Positions 10,348-21,775 of a stretch of 64,000 nt of DNA are shown piece by piece (positions within the stretch are counted from its first letter, which is position 1; every line of letters begins with the position of its first letter). The stretch is from assembly GCF_027595985.1 (NCBI RefSeq), contig NC_073311.1, forward strand, positions 45,613,974 to 45,677,973, written 5' to 3'. The position numbers and the translations under genes are program-made. Below the pieces are notes generated by a model, which did not search any database, was not told the DNA's origin, and saw only the letters and a program-made list of their open reading frames with translations. The DNA is from Sorex araneus. Lineage: Eukaryota > Chordata > Mammalia > Eulipotyphla > Soricidae.

Positions 10348-10810
10348 TGTCTCTCTCTCCCCTCCCCCACCCGCATTATGCTTTGCAATACAGAGACTGG
10401 ATGCTTGTCATGTATATCCCTTTACCTACTTTCAACACTCAGCTCTTCAGCTCTTGTCCAGAGTGATCATTTCTAACTATTACTGTCATACTGGTTCCTT
10501 CTCTATTCTAACTGCCCTTTGTCGGCCCCCCTCCCCAAAAAACACACTAGGGGCAAAGCTTCCAATCACTTATCAGTCCTCCTGGCCCCTTTTACCCCTT
10601 GCCTTGAATATAGGCCATAATAATAGTCTCATACTATTTTTTTTAATATCCCACAAATGAATGCAGTCACTCTATACCTATACCTCTCCTTCTGACTTAC
10701 TTCACTCAGCATGATACTCTCCGTGTTATTCATTTATAAGCAAATTTCATGACTTCATTTTTCCTAACAGCTGTGTAGTATTCCATTGTGTAGATATACC
10801 ACAGTCTCCT
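10130..10810 (-). mobile_element. 5'-truncated L1, antisense, with target duplication
   Basis: A 681-bp antisense L1 3' end: poly(T), 3' UTR, then the end of ORF2 ('cttacttcactcagcatgatactc', 'gtgtagtattccattgtgtag'). It is flanked by acaacagtttt (10119-10129 and 10811-10821). The 3' UTR purine tract appears here as (CT)n/(TCTGTC)n at about 10290-10365. Confidence 0.85.
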
Positions 10811-10902
10811 ACAACAGTTTTTAACTAGTAGTATGCATTAGAACTACCAGTGAACATCTTTTTAAATGTACCTATTAAAAATGCATGGGTATATGTAAAT
10901 AT

Positions 10903-10904
<2 letters not shown>

Positions 10905-10936
<32 letters not shown>
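10905..10936. repeat. (CA)n microsatellite
   Basis: Short dinucleotide run in otherwise unassigned sequence. Confidence 0.9.
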
Positions 10937-10937
<1 letters not shown>

Positions 10938-11149
10938 TGTACATGTCTGGGCCCCTGACCTTGCGATTCTGGTCTGTAAATCAAGAATGAGACCTTGGGA
11001 TCCCAGTGATTCTGATGCAAAAAGGGCCAAGAAGCTTCCGTTACAAGCTTGGAAACACCCGTTCCTGCTTTGGTAAAATCTGCTTTCGATACAAGCTCTG
11101 GTGCTCTTTGGGATCTTGTAATCAACTGGTATGCAGTTTAGTTTTTCTT

Positions 11150-11803
11150 TCTTTTTGGAGAGTGTGGGGGAGACCCACACTCAGCAATGCCCAGGGCTTA
11201 CTCCAGGCTCTGTGGTCAGGGGTCATTCCTGGTGCGCATATGAGGTGCCGGGGACCAAATCTGGGTCAACTGTGTGCAAGGCAAGTGCCCTACCCACTAT
11301 AATATCTCTCTACCCCTCCACCCCTTTCATTTTTCTATTTGTATTTCAGGTGTTAGTAATATTTGATTGTCTGGTCTCTTTTTTATTCTGCCTTGACATA
11401 TAGACTTGCTTATTCTTGATGTTTATTTATTTATTTTGGTTTGGGGACACACCTGGCAGTGCTTAGGGATTACTCCTGGTTCTGCACTCAGGAATCACCC
11501 CTGGTGGACTTGGGGGACCGTAGGGGATTCTGGGCATTGAACCTGGGTCAGCCAAATAAAAAGCAAGTACCCGACCTAGTGTCTTATCTCTCTGCCCCAG
11601 CTTATTCTATCTTGATAATGATAAAATTATTTTCAAATTTTAATTAAAAATTTTTTTTTTCTTTTTAGGTCACACCCGGCGATGCACTCAGGAATCACCC
11701 CTGGCAGTGCGCAAGGGACCATATGGGATGCTTGGGAATCGAACCCGGGTCGACCGCGTGCAAGGCAAACGCCCTACCTGCTGTGCTATCACTCCAGCCC
11801 CTC
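11150..11803 (-). repeat. Three antisense SOR-type SINEs
   Basis: Copies at about 11150-11318 (old), 11425-11600 (old) and 11658-11803 (young). The young copy lacks about 28 bases of the 3' body ('ggcgatgcactcaggaatcacc'). Confidence 0.82.
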
Positions 11804-12065
11804 AAAATTTAATTTTTATATATATAAAAAAAAACCACGTTCTTGATTTTAAGAATAGCAACACAAAAGAGTTTATGAGGAAGGTGAAAGTCCTCCTTAG
11901 ATAAGATAACCATTAACTTTTCTTGAAATCAGTTCATTTTGCTAACTTTTGTTTGAGGATCAATCTGGGTGCAAGGACAGTAAAGCAAACATGATTTCTA
12001 CCCTTTTATTTATTTTTGATAAAAGTTCCAGGACATTTCAGTATGGTAATAATATCTTGCGAGCA

Positions 12066-12226
12066 GGGGCCAGAGCAATAGCACAGCAGGGAGGGCATTT
12101 GTCTCACATGCGGCTGACCTGGGTTCAATCCCCAGTATCCCTGCACTAGGAGTGATTCCTGAGTGCAGAGCCAGCAGTAACCACAGAGCACTGTTGGATG
12201 TGGCCCAAAAAGCAAAACAAAAAAGG
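12066..12226 (+). mobile_element. SOR-type SINE, internally shortened
   Basis: Sense copy lacking the 'catatggtcccctgagcac' section: 'cagtatccctgcactaggagtgattcc' joins directly. Tail 'caaaacaaaaaa'. Confidence 0.85.
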
Positions 12227-12458
12227 TTTGTTTTTTTCAAAGAATATCTTTAGAGCAAATGGTGATGAATAATAGGATACCTCATGTGAAGGATAGAGTA
12301 AGTCCCCCGTGCACGTGCAAACAAATAAACTCAAAATGAATCACAGAACTAAATGTAGGGACTAAAACTATAAAGCTCTGAAGAAAAAAAAAAAAAGAAG
12401 TAATGACATTGGATTAGGCAATGACATAATACCAAAAGCACAAGCAAAAGGGAAAACA

Positions 12459-12722
<264 letters not shown>

Positions 12723-12734
12723 AATGGATACATT

Positions 12735-13208
12735 GAACTTTAGGAAAATTTTGAATGTATTTGCATATAAGACTCTGGATTTGATCCCTTGCACCAAATT
12801 AAAAAACAAAGCAACTATGCTTCAAAGAATAGCATCAAATTATCATCAAATAAGTAAACAAGAAAACAAAGGAGAAGACCTGGGGAACGGAAGACCATAT
12901 TTGCAGCTAGTGTATCCAATAAGAGACTTGGATCCAGAATATGTAAAGGTTTCTTGATATTTAACAGGAAAAAGACAAAGAGTTCCATTACCAAATAGGG
13001 AAAAGATGTGAACTATTTTTCCTAGAAGGTATGTCTGCACAGTCAATAGACATATGAAAACTTGCTCAACAATATTAGCCAGAAGCAGAAATGCAAATCA
13101 ATGCCACAATGAGACACCCTTGGAGAAATTGGTGCCCTCAGGCTTGGCTGATGGAAATGCAAAATAGTGTCCCTGCACGGGAAAAGTTAGGCATTTCTTC
13201 AAAAGAGC
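12735..13208 (+). repeat. Old L1 ORF2 fragment (first half)
   Basis: Mammalian L1 ORF2 C-terminal region in sense orientation ('caataagagacttggatccagaatat', 'aatgcaaatcaatgccacaatgagacaccc'). Interrupted at 13208 by a younger L1; continues after 13578. Confidence 0.75.
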
Positions 13209-13570
13209 TAGCAAGGGAACACGGAGTAGAGGATGTTGGGAGGACCCTTTTGGGTTGGAAGATGCGAGCTGAAAGTAGACTATAGACCCAACATGAAGGC
13301 CACTCAATACCTCTATTGCAAGCTACAACACCCAAAAGGAGAGAGAACAAAAGGGAATGCCCTGCTGCAGAGGCAGGGTGGGGTGGTGGGGGATGGTGTG
13401 GTGGGGGATGGGTGGGGGTGGTGAGAGGGATACTGGGATCATTGGTGGAGGTAAATGGGTACTGGTGGAGGGATGGGTAAAACGATCACTGTATGAGTGA
13501 AATCAAACACAAAAGTTCATAAGTTTGTAACTGTGCATCACAGTGATTCTCTAATAAAAATTTTTTTAAA
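13209..13570 (+). mobile_element. Young 5'-truncated L1 nested in an older L1
   Basis: The 3' end of the shrew-type L1: 'aaggccactcaatacctctattg', a GGGGTGGTGGGGGATGG-type G-rich tract, and an AATAAAAA-like end followed by T and A runs. Direct repeats aaaagagc (13201-13208 and 13571-13578) mark the insertion, and the older L1 reads on across it. Confidence 0.85.
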
Positions 13571-13578
13571 AAAAGAGC

Positions 13579-13855
13579 ATGACCTCACAATTCCCAGTAT
13601 TTACTCGAGAGAATTGAAAGCAGGTATTCAGACAGAAGCCTGAAAGTGACTGCAAAAGCTAGAAACAATTCAAACTTCCATCAATTGGTGAACAGGGGGA
13701 AAAATAAGGCAGTACATCCATACAAGGGAATATTATTTGGCAAGGTAAAGATAAAGAAGTGAAGTCCCATTAAGCGTATGACTTGGATATAAGCCTTAAC
13801 AATATGCTAAGCTAAAGATGGCAGTCACCAAGACCCTGTGCATGTGTGCTAGCGC
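13579..13855 (+). repeat. Old L1 ORF2 fragment (second half)
   Basis: Picks up where 13208 stopped: 'cagtatttactcgagagaattgaaa', 'caattggtgaacaggg', 'gggaatattatttggcaag' are L1 ORF2 3'-end blocks in the right order. A (GT)n run follows at 13857-13885. Confidence 0.75.
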
Positions 13856-13999
13856 ATTGTGTGTGTGTGTGTGTGTGTGTGTGTGACTCCAGGGTGTAGG
13901 TTAGTGGTCTCTTAGAGATGGGGTTCTGCTGGGGAGGGACTTAAAATGAAAAATTGGTTTCTTCCTGAAGGGATTAAAATATTCTAAAGTTGGTCTTAT

Positions 14000-14420
14000 A
14001 GGGGCTGGAGCAATGGCATAAGAGGGAGGACACTTGCCTTGCACCAAGACGGTCCGAGTTTGATCCCCAGCATCCTATACAGTCCCCCGAGTCTCACCAG
14101 AAGTGATTCCTAGGTGCAGAGCCAGGAGTGACCCCTGAGCATTGTTGGAGATGTCCCAAAAAACAAACAACAAATTGATCATAAAGTTGGTCACACAATG
14201 CCGTGAATATACTCAAGAGACAAAACAAAACAATACAATACAGGGCTGGAGCAATAGCACAGCGGGTAAGGCATTTGCCTTACATGCGGCCAACCGGGGT
14301 TCGATTCCCAGCATCCCATATGGTCCCCTGAGCACTGCCAAGAGTGATTCCTGAGTGCAGAGCCAGGAGTAACCCCTGTGCAGTGCCAGGTGTGACCCAA
14401 AAAGCAAAAACAAAACAAAG
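14000..14420 (+). repeat. Two sense SOR-type SINEs
   Basis: Copies at about 14000-14170 (older) and 14243-14420 (near consensus, flanked by imperfect aatacaatac repeats). Confidence 0.88.
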
Positions 14421-14481
14421 TAATACAATACCTTGAATTGTATGCTGAATTCTATGTCACAAGAAGTCTAGGCCAATAAAA

Positions 14482-14710
14482 TTCTTTTATTTATTTATTT
14501 ATTTATTTACTTATTTATTTATTTTTAATTGAGTCAACGTGAGAACAGTTACAGGGCTTTTGGGATCGAGTCTCAGTCATACTATGCTCAAACACCCATC
14601 CCTTCACCAGTGCACATGTTCCACCAATAACCCCAGGATACCTCTCCCTCCCACTCCCCCTCTGCCTGTGTGGCAGATGATTTTCACTTCACTCTTTCCT
14701 TACTTTGATT
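14482..14710 (-). repeat. L1 3' end, antisense, with (TTTA)n
   Basis: Starts with a (TTTA)n run (converted poly(A) tail), then 'aattgagtcaacgtgagaacagttac ... caaacacccatcccttcacc', the antisense shrew-type L1 tail. Confidence 0.8.
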
Positions 14711-14722
14711 ACATTCAATTTT

Positions 14723-14902
14723 TTTTTTTTTTTTTTGCTTTTTGGGTCACACCTGGCGATGCACAGGTGTTACTCCTGGCTCATGCACTCAGGAATTACT
14801 CCTGGCGGTGCTCAGGGGACCATATGGGATGCTGGGAATCGAACCCGGGTCGACCGCGTGCGAGGCAAACGCCCTACCCGCTGTGCTATCGCTCCAGACC
14901 CA
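14723..14902 (-). mobile_element. SOR-type SINE, perfect target duplication
   Basis: Near-consensus antisense copy between acattcaatttt repeats (14711-14722 and 14903-14914). Confidence 0.95.
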
Positions 14903-15059
14903 ACATTCAATTTTCGACAGGAAACTCACTACCATTATTTGGAGTTTTTTGCCCAACAGTCAGCCCTGTCGGAATGGCATCATTAGATGGTATGTTTTCT
15001 ATTGTTGGTAACAAAGAGCATCTGATGTTGCATGGTCACGAAAGCGGCTACCCAGATTT

Positions 15060-16500
15060 GGAATTCTGGTATTAAGTCCAGAGGTATTTCTGCCAGCAGC
15101 CGCCGCATTCCGAGATTGGTTTCTATGGCGCTGGGCTCATGTAGGCCAATAACATTCTTAAAGAAACATGTTGGCTTAGAGAATTAGAACCTGCATGTAA
15201 ATCCCAATTCCAGCCCTCACTGGCGTCTGCCACTTGGAAGCTGATGCCAAACCTCCAGGTCCTTCTTTGTCCAGTATGCTCGGTGGGTGCAGTGCCTACC
15301 AGAAGGCTTCCCGGCATGGATGGAGAGAGACGGGCCGGGCAGACACTAAGCCCGGTCTCGTTCTGAACATCAGCTCTGAAAATGCCGGGCTCCGAGAAAC
15401 AGAGACACGCGGAGTCACGTGGCGTGCAGCTCATCGGGGCAGGCTGAAGCGTGGTTGGTTCATGGTCCCGAAGCAAATAGCTAGTGTCGATATTTACAAG
15501 CCAGAGGTAGCAATCTCTCAGCGGCGTTGGCTGGCGACAGAGCCCGGCGTGACCGAGCTGTCACGTGGGGCGGCCGTGCCACTAAGCTGGACCATGTGTG
15601 CTGCGGTGCCACAGCAGAATCCTCGGGAGGAAATAGGCCATCCCAAGGGTTTTTGTTTCAAAAACATGCCCAGGGTGAAGCTGGAAGACCCCACGTCCTC
15701 CTCTCCGAGAGTTCCCTGGAGAATGAAAAGCGTCCTCCTGGTCTGCTCCTGTGTCTCGGGCACCTGCCTTGCACGGGGCTGACCACAGTTCGATCCCTGG
15801 CGCCCCGTGGGGTCCCCTGGGCTTTCAGGAGCGAGCCCTGAGCACAACCAGGAGTGGACCCCGAACAAAACAAAATAATACCAGGAGCTTGTCCGAGTGT
15901 GGAACCCGTCCCTTCTTCTTCCCCTTGCCGTGGGTTCCCGTGCCGGCTGCCAGTTCTCAGCATGGCCTGAGGACTGATCGGGAGCGTGACAGGACGAGTT
16001 GGGAATACTTGGGAGAGCTGCCAGAAGTCTCCCGTCAGATGACGGAACTGAGTTATCATGCGTGGTAGAGTCCTTCCTCAGATTCCTTCCTAGGGCCCTT
16101 GGGGCTAAAACTAGAAGGCTTTTTAGGATGAACCTAATATTAGAGAAATGCCTCATCGTGTTTTCCTTTCTGATAATTACCATTTTGGCTTCCATTCCTT
16201 CCAGCTAAGCATCGTCTGCGTCGTCAGAACCCCCCAGCCACCACCGTGAGCAGGCCCTCGTCAGCACCCCCTCAGAGGTCCCAAAGCCCAGCTCGGGCCT
16301 GAGTGGACAGTCACCCCCTGGTCCTCTTCAGGAAGTCCACGGGAAAGCCCTGCGCTGAAGGAAGGCCTTCACGCTGACGGCCCGTGACACGTTTTTGATT
16401 AAAGAAGCAGGACAGACTCTGGGAACTCAGGTATAAACAACTGGATTTTCTCTCAAGAAGGCGGGCGGTGTAGGTGTGAGTTGTTCCAAAGGACTTTGGA
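15060..16500. other. GC-rich repeat-poor block, function unknown
   Basis: Unlike its surroundings, this block is GC-rich, retains several CpGs and holds only one old SINE remnant (about 15755-15880, sense). Two CACGTG E-boxes occur at 15416-15421 and 15562-15567. Long overlapping frames (182 aa on + and 225 aa on -) reflect base composition; I recognise no domain in either. A regulatory element or distal exon is possible but not shown. Confidence 0.35.
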
Positions 16501-16542
16501 CCAGTTGTTGATTTGAGAGCAAAACAGGTTTTTGGGTGGTGG

Positions 16543-16726
16543 TTGTTGTTTTCTTGGTTTGTTGTTGGGTCACACCTGGCGATGCTCAGGGGTTACTCTT
16601 GGCTCAGCACTCAGGAGTTACTCCTGGTGGTACTTGGGGGACCCGCTGGGATGCTGGGAACTGAACCAAACCCGCATGGCTGCGTGCAAGGCAAATTCAC
16701 TCCCAGCTGTGCTATTGCTCGGGCCC
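16543..16726 (-). mobile_element. SOR-type SINE
   Basis: Moderately diverged antisense copy. A few extra bases in the tRNA-like segment ('aaccaaacccgcatggctgcgtgc') look like a small insertion. Confidence 0.85.
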
Positions 16727-16729
16727 TGT

Positions 16730-17235
16730 TGTTTTCTCTTTTGGTTACAATCCAGTCATCTAGTTATCTTCCCATCTCTTTGGGAGTTTTTGCCAAATGC
16801 TGTAGGTTTTTAGGTGGTTAAGGTCTGGGGTAAGTGGGCAGCTACCAGCCAGGCTATTTGCAGCTCTCTTAGCAGACTTGAGGGGCGGGCAGGCGGGGGG
16901 ATTTCCTAAAGACTTCCTAAATTTTAATCTCTTTATACTCTGGTTTATTATGGGGGAAAATGATTTCATGAGGAATGAACGAGCTATGCTGCCTACTTGG
17001 TGACCAGAGTGATCACAGCCGGGAAAGGCCGGATCCACCTGGCATTGACCGGGGCATTGACCGTGGCATTGACCGGGGCATGAGACTGAGAACTGAAAGG
17101 CAGAACCTGCTCCCAGGCGCTGTGAGAAGGTTGGGACATTTCAAGGTCACTGAAGTCCGGCTTTAGATTCTTTTCACTGTGACTGAGAGACTCCAGAGAA
17201 TTGACTCTGAACGTAACAAAACTGGCATCTGTTTA
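16730..17235. other. Unique sequence with a 12-bp triplication
   Basis: No exon recognised. At 17041-17076 ggcattgaccgg is repeated three times (middle copy ends gt). Confidence 0.4.
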
Positions 17236-17249
17236 CCCACAGGGTAGTT

Positions 17250-17436
17250 TGTTTGTTTGTTTTAGTTTTGTTTTGGTTTTTGGGTCACACTCAGCGATGC
17301 AGAGGGGTTGCTCCTGGCTCTTTGCTCAGGAATTACTCCTGGTGGTGCTCAGGGGACCCTATGGGATGCTGGGAATCGAATCCGGGTCGGCTGTGTGCAA
17401 GGCAAACGCCCTACCTGCTGTGCTATCGCTCCAGCC
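17250..17436 (-). mobile_element. SOR-type SINE, target duplication
   Basis: Antisense copy flanked by cccacagggtagtt (17236-17249 and 17437-17450). The apparent splice acceptor 'tttacccacag' here is simply the duplicated target. Confidence 0.92.
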
Positions 17437-17544
17437 CCCACAGGGTAGTTATTTAAATTCGTATTTTTCCTGTTTTTAGACTCTCAGGAAGGCTGAGTTC
17501 AGATGCTTTTTATTCTAGAAATTCTGTGTAGGGGCATTTTTTTT

Positions 17545-17620
17545 TTTTACTCTCTCTGTGTGTAAGTGTGTGTGTGTATGTGTGTGTGTGTGTGTGTCTG
17601 TGTGTCTGTGTGTGTGTTGC
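17545..17620. repeat. (TG)n-rich microsatellite
   Basis: Imperfect TG repeat with TCTG interruptions. Confidence 0.85.
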
Positions 17621-17651
17621 ACTCTTTTTTCTTACAAAAGGGAAGGTGGAC

Positions 17652-17795
17652 TGGAACCAGAGCGATAGTACAGCTCATAAGGCACTTCCCTTGCACATGG
17701 CACTGCCAGGAATAATTCCTGAGTTCAGAATCAGGAGTAACCCCTAGGCATCACTGGGTTGATTTGGGGTATAGCTCCCAAGGGAAAAAAAAAAA
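17652..17795 (+). repeat. Old sense SINE, internally deleted
   Basis: 'aaccagagcgatagtacagc' joins 'cacatggcactgccaggaataattcc': the B-box half is missing. Confidence 0.75.
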
Positions 17796-18049
17796 CACAT
17801 CCCTTAACCAAAAGGGATGGTGGAGGGATAACGGGAGCACTTTGAAAGGAGGAACATTTCATCTTTGTTTCTCATGGGACATCCGGTGTCCTGGCCGCCG
17901 AAGGAAGAACTCCGGTGGGCCAGGGCCAGCACGTGCTTCCAGGGGGTCTTCTGCGTGGGCGGGGTGAGGCAGAGGGTTCCCAGGAGGTGGGAGACACAAA
18001 CCGGGTCCTTCCAGGATGTAGTCAGCTGAGAATGCAGAACATAGGCCTA

Positions 18050-18078
18050 AAAAGAAAAATAATCTGATTCCTGGCACC

Positions 18079-18123
<45 letters not shown>

Positions 18124-18125
18124 GA
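18050..18125. repeat. (GA)n microsatellite
   Basis: About 38 bases of AGAG follow 'ctgattcctggcaccaaaa', which resembles a truncated SINE end. Confidence 0.8.
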
Positions 18126-18327
18126 AAGGAAAAATGATCTAAGATAAGCCATGCTAAATTCCAAGTGACTGGTATGGGCATTAAATGTTAGAGAATTTAG
18201 AGCAGGGTTGGGTATTAGATGTCGGTTATATAATTCTTGGTTTCCGGCAGTTTCATGATCTGGTTCTGATGATCTTTTCTGCTTTTCAAGGCCCATCTTT
18301 TTTGTTTAATCTTTAAAATGAAGGGTT

Positions 18328-18500
18328 TTAATTATTTTCTTTTCGGGTCACACCCAGAGATACTCAGGAATTATTCCTGGTTCTGCACTCAGGAGTCACT
18401 CGTGGCGGTGCTCAGGGGACCATACGGGATATTGGGGATCAAACCCAGGTCAGCCGCCTGCAAGGCAAACGCCCTCCCCACTGTACAATCACTCCACTCC
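18328..18500 (-). mobile_element. SOR-type SINE
   Basis: Antisense copy, moderately diverged, with a short deletion near the 3' body ('cccagagatactcaggaattattcc'). Confidence 0.85.
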
Positions 18501-18599
18501 ATTGAATTAATTTTTGAGACTTCTTTTAGCTTTGAAAATGTGTTGTGGTTTAAACTCTCCTGTTGCCAAATAATCGTTAAAAGCTGAAATTCTGAAGTC

Positions 18600-18765
18600 A
18601 GATTTGGATCCTGCCTGTGACTTTTCCCTGGTCACGTGACACCAGGGAAATCTTTGACCTAATGAACCCCCATCTCCTCAAAGTGTGGTTAAGAGGACCT
18701 GTCTCATAGGCACATCGCAGGCCATTGAATTTGCCAGGCACATAGGAAATGCTGTGTAAGGGCTT
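18600..18765 (+). repeat. MIR remnant with a palindromic CACGTG
   Basis: MIR-like order: a 'gaacccccatctcctcaaagtg' region, 'acctgtctcatagg' and 'gccaggcacataggaaatgctg'. Inside, gtcacgtgac (18631-18640) is a perfect 10-bp palindrome. Confidence 0.6.
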
Positions 18766-18910
18766 GTAGCATGAAATAATGACCTGTTTTCCCTGTTTTC
18801 CTATCAGGGCTTAAAATCTTGAAAATCGATCTTCCTGTGATCAAAAGGCAATTGACAAATATCTGATTCTGTTCCAGGAAGAATTACTCTAGTTAAAAAC
18901 TGATTACTCC

Positions 18911-19079
18911 CTTGGGGCTGGAGTGATAACACAGCGGGTAGGGCGTTTGCCTTGCACGCGGCCAACCCGGGTTCGATTCCCAGCATCCCATATGGTCTCT
19001 TGAGCACCGCCAGGGATAATTCCTGAGTGCAGAGCCAGGAGTGACTCCTGTGCATCGTCCGGTGTGACCCAAAAAGCAA
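18911..19079 (+). mobile_element. SOR-type SINE, target duplication
   Basis: Sense copy flanked by aaaaactgattactc (18895-18909) and the same at about 19080-19094. Confidence 0.93.
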
Positions 19080-19129
19080 AAAAACTGATTACTCTCAACA
19101 GAGTCACAAAGAAAGACAAATCTTAGATG

Positions 19130-20199
19130 ATCTTGCTCATGTGCAAGTGTATAGAAAAGACAAGAAAAGGGATTAGCTCATTCCTGGTGGAAAGAAATCC
19201 TGAAATACAGTCAGTAGAACTGGGAGCCAAGGAGGCTAAGGAAAAAGATGGTGGCAGGGACCTTGGGGGGAAGGTAGAGGGATCGTGACCCTGTGAGTCT
19301 GGGGTGGCAGCTGGCTTCCTCAGTAAACGTGGTTCAGGGGGAAAAAAGGAAGAGGTTCTTGGGCCGATCTACGCTCTCCCTTCGAAGCCCCAAGGCCGCA
19401 TTCATATAGTCACGGAAGGAAAATTGGAATGAAAAGACCATATATCAGGCGGGGACATAGTAGTGGGGTTAGGGTGCATGCCTCTGCCCAATTCCCAACA
19501 TCACATCGTCCCCCTGAGCATTGCTGGAGGTAGCCCGGGTGGCTCCCCAACACTGCCAGGTGTGACCCTGGGGTGGCCCGGGTCTCCTGAGCTCCTGAGC
19601 AGCACCACAGCCAGAACCCTGGCATTGAACCACTGCCCGTCTGGGCTGACAACAGCCCTGTGGAGCCCCGGGCCTCCTGAGCACTGTTTGGGAGCCCCTG
19701 GCCCCCAAGAGAAAGAAAAAAAAAAGAAAAACTACATTTATCATTCTGTTCACCTTGAATATTTTTTCAGTAATAAAATAAGGGTGACAGTGTCCCCTTT
19801 TCTGGCTACTGTTCTAGTCGGACGCACAGCTTTATTAGGGAGACCAAAAAAATTTGCATATATATAAAAGCTCCCAGGAGCCTTCGGTATAGACCAAAAC
19901 TTCTCAGCCCTTGTCTGGACCTCGTTTCCCTCCTGTGGTCCTCCTGTCCCACTTGTCAATCCCCCCACCCCCGCCCTGGTCTTCTATCATGACCCCCACT
20001 TGTATGCTTTTCACCACTGAAATATTCTGGGGCCCCAGAGAGGGCCATTCGGCTCTAGTGACAAAAGCTGTGTGGACCTACGTTCATAATGACCCCCGCT
20101 GCAGAGAGGAAAGCTACACGGACTCCTGGTAATAACGGCCTCCATCGGAGAGCCCGCAGTGTGCGGGGCTCTAGGAAGTCACTCAACCGTCTGTTTCCA
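19130..20199. other. Mostly unique DNA with one doubtful SINE
   Basis: 19450-19725 has SINE-like phrases ('cccctgagcattgctgg', 'cactgccaggtgtgaccctggg') in an irregular, partly duplicated arrangement and may be an old rearranged SOR copy. The remainder shows no exon I can support. Confidence 0.4.
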
Positions 20200-20214
20200 A
20201 ATAGTTCTAGAGAG

Positions 20215-20400
20215 GGGCTGGAGCAATAGCACAGCGGGTAGGGCATTTGCCTTGCACACGGCCAATCCGGGTTCGATTCCCAGCATCCCATATGGTCCCT
20301 TGAGCACTGCCAGGAGTAATTCCTGAGCACAAAACCAGGAGTAACCCCTGTGCATCGCCAGGTGTGACCCAAAAAGCAAAAAGCAAAAAAAAAAAACATA
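20215..20400 (+). mobile_element. SOR-type SINE, perfect target duplication
   Basis: Near-consensus sense copy between aaatagttctagaga repeats (20200-20214 and 20401-20415). Confidence 0.95.
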
Positions 20401-20664
20401 AAATAGTTCTAGAGAACTGGGGAATTCCAGCCTCCGCCCCGCTCTGGTTCTCAGTGACCAGGCGGGATAGTGCAGCGGACTTGCCGTGGGGACGGGCGGG
20501 CAGGTTGCCCACGTGCCTGCCGTCACAGGGCACCGAAGTATGATTTCTCTTGCCCTCGCTCCAGTTCCTGATCTGTGAGCTTCCTCACCTCCCAGCTTCC
20601 CCCCCACTCCCACCCTGTCTGGGAAAAGGCAAAACGAAGCTCTTGCTCTTTTGTTTTGTTTCCT

Positions 20665-21226
20665 TTGGGGGCCACACCCAGCGGGGCTGAGGGTTTACTC
20701 CTGGCTCTGCACTCAGGGTCACTCCTGGCGGCTCTGGGGACCAGAGGGGATGCCGGAGATGGACCCACCATCAGCAACCTGCTTTGGTCCGAAAACTGTA
20801 CTCTTGGAAAACAATTTTTTTTTTTTTTGCAGTTTTACTCAATTGAAAATTCCATAGAATGATCTGCAAGACTTTAGTGCGGGCCTTATTTGTTTGTTTG
20901 TTTGTTTGTGAGCCATATCCACCAGTGCTCAGGGGCTTCCCCTGGCTTACAGTCATGCTTAGGGGACCGTGGAGTGCTGAGGGTTGCACTTGGGCCTCCT
21001 ACCTGCAAGCCACATCCTCTGACCATGAACTACCTCCCTGGCTAGAGTGCCTTTTTGTTTTTGCTTTTTGGGTCACACCTGGAGATGCTCGGGGGGTACT
21101 CCTGGCTCTGCACTCAGGAATTACTCCTGGCGGTGCTCGGGGGACCATATGGGATGCTGGGGCTCAAACCTGGGTTGGCCACGTGCAAGGCAAATGCCCT
21201 ACCCGCTGTACTATTGCTCCAGCCCC
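20665..21226 (-). repeat. Three antisense SOR-type SINEs
   Basis: Copies at about 20665-20785 (old, partial), 20890-21043 (old) and 21056-21226 (young). Confidence 0.82.
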
Positions 21227-21302
21227 TGGATTGCCTTTAAATTGCAAAGATGAGCCCTCCCTGCTTTCCAGAAAAATGTGATCTTTGTTTCTTATACATT
21301 TT

Positions 21303-21562
21303 TCAACTGTATCACTGTATCACTGTCATCCCATTACTCATCAATTTGCTCGAGCGAGCACCAGTAATGTCTCCATTGTGAGACTGGTTGTGATGGTTTT
21401 TGGCATATCGAATACACCATGGGTAACTTGCCAGGCTCTGCCGTGAGGGCGGGATACTCTCGGTAGCTTGCTGGGCTCTCCAAGAGGGATGGAGGAATTG
21501 AACCCGGGTCAGCCGAGTGCAAGGCAAACACCCTCCCCGCTGTGCTATTGCTTCAGTCCTTT
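21303..21562 (-). mobile_element. Long SINE (SOR head, different 3' body)
   Basis: In sense orientation the head is the usual tRNA-like segment to 'gacccgggttcaattcctcc'. It then continues 'gagagcccagcaagctaccg', 'cgatatgccaaaaacc', 'gagtaatgggatgacagtgat' and ends in a GATACAGT repeat rather than poly(A). The same unit recurs five more times in the window. Confidence 0.88.
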
Positions 21563-21617
21563 CATTTCTATAGTTTAGGTAATATGTTGACAGTAGCATT
21601 CATGTTTATGATTTTTT

Positions 21618-21775
21618 TTCTTTTTTTTTGCCACCGCACCAGGCAGTGCTCAGGTCTCTGCAGTCAGGAATGACTCCTGGCAGTGTTTAGGGGACCATAT
21701 AGGATGCCGGGGATTGAACCTGGGTCAGCCACATGCAAGGCAAGCACCTTACCCACTGTACTATTTCTCCAGCCC
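21618..21775 (-). repeat. Antisense SOR-type SINE
   Basis: Copy with a short deletion in the 3' body ('gctcaggtctctgcagtcagg'). Confidence 0.82.

Noticed and set aside
15234-16195. Overlapping 182-aa and 225-aa frames
   Set aside because: Opposite-strand overlap in GC-rich DNA and an old SINE inside; no domain recognised.
17221-17250. Apparent splice acceptor tttacccacag before a SINE
   Set aside because: The motif is duplicated on the other side of the SINE as its target-site duplication; no exon follows.
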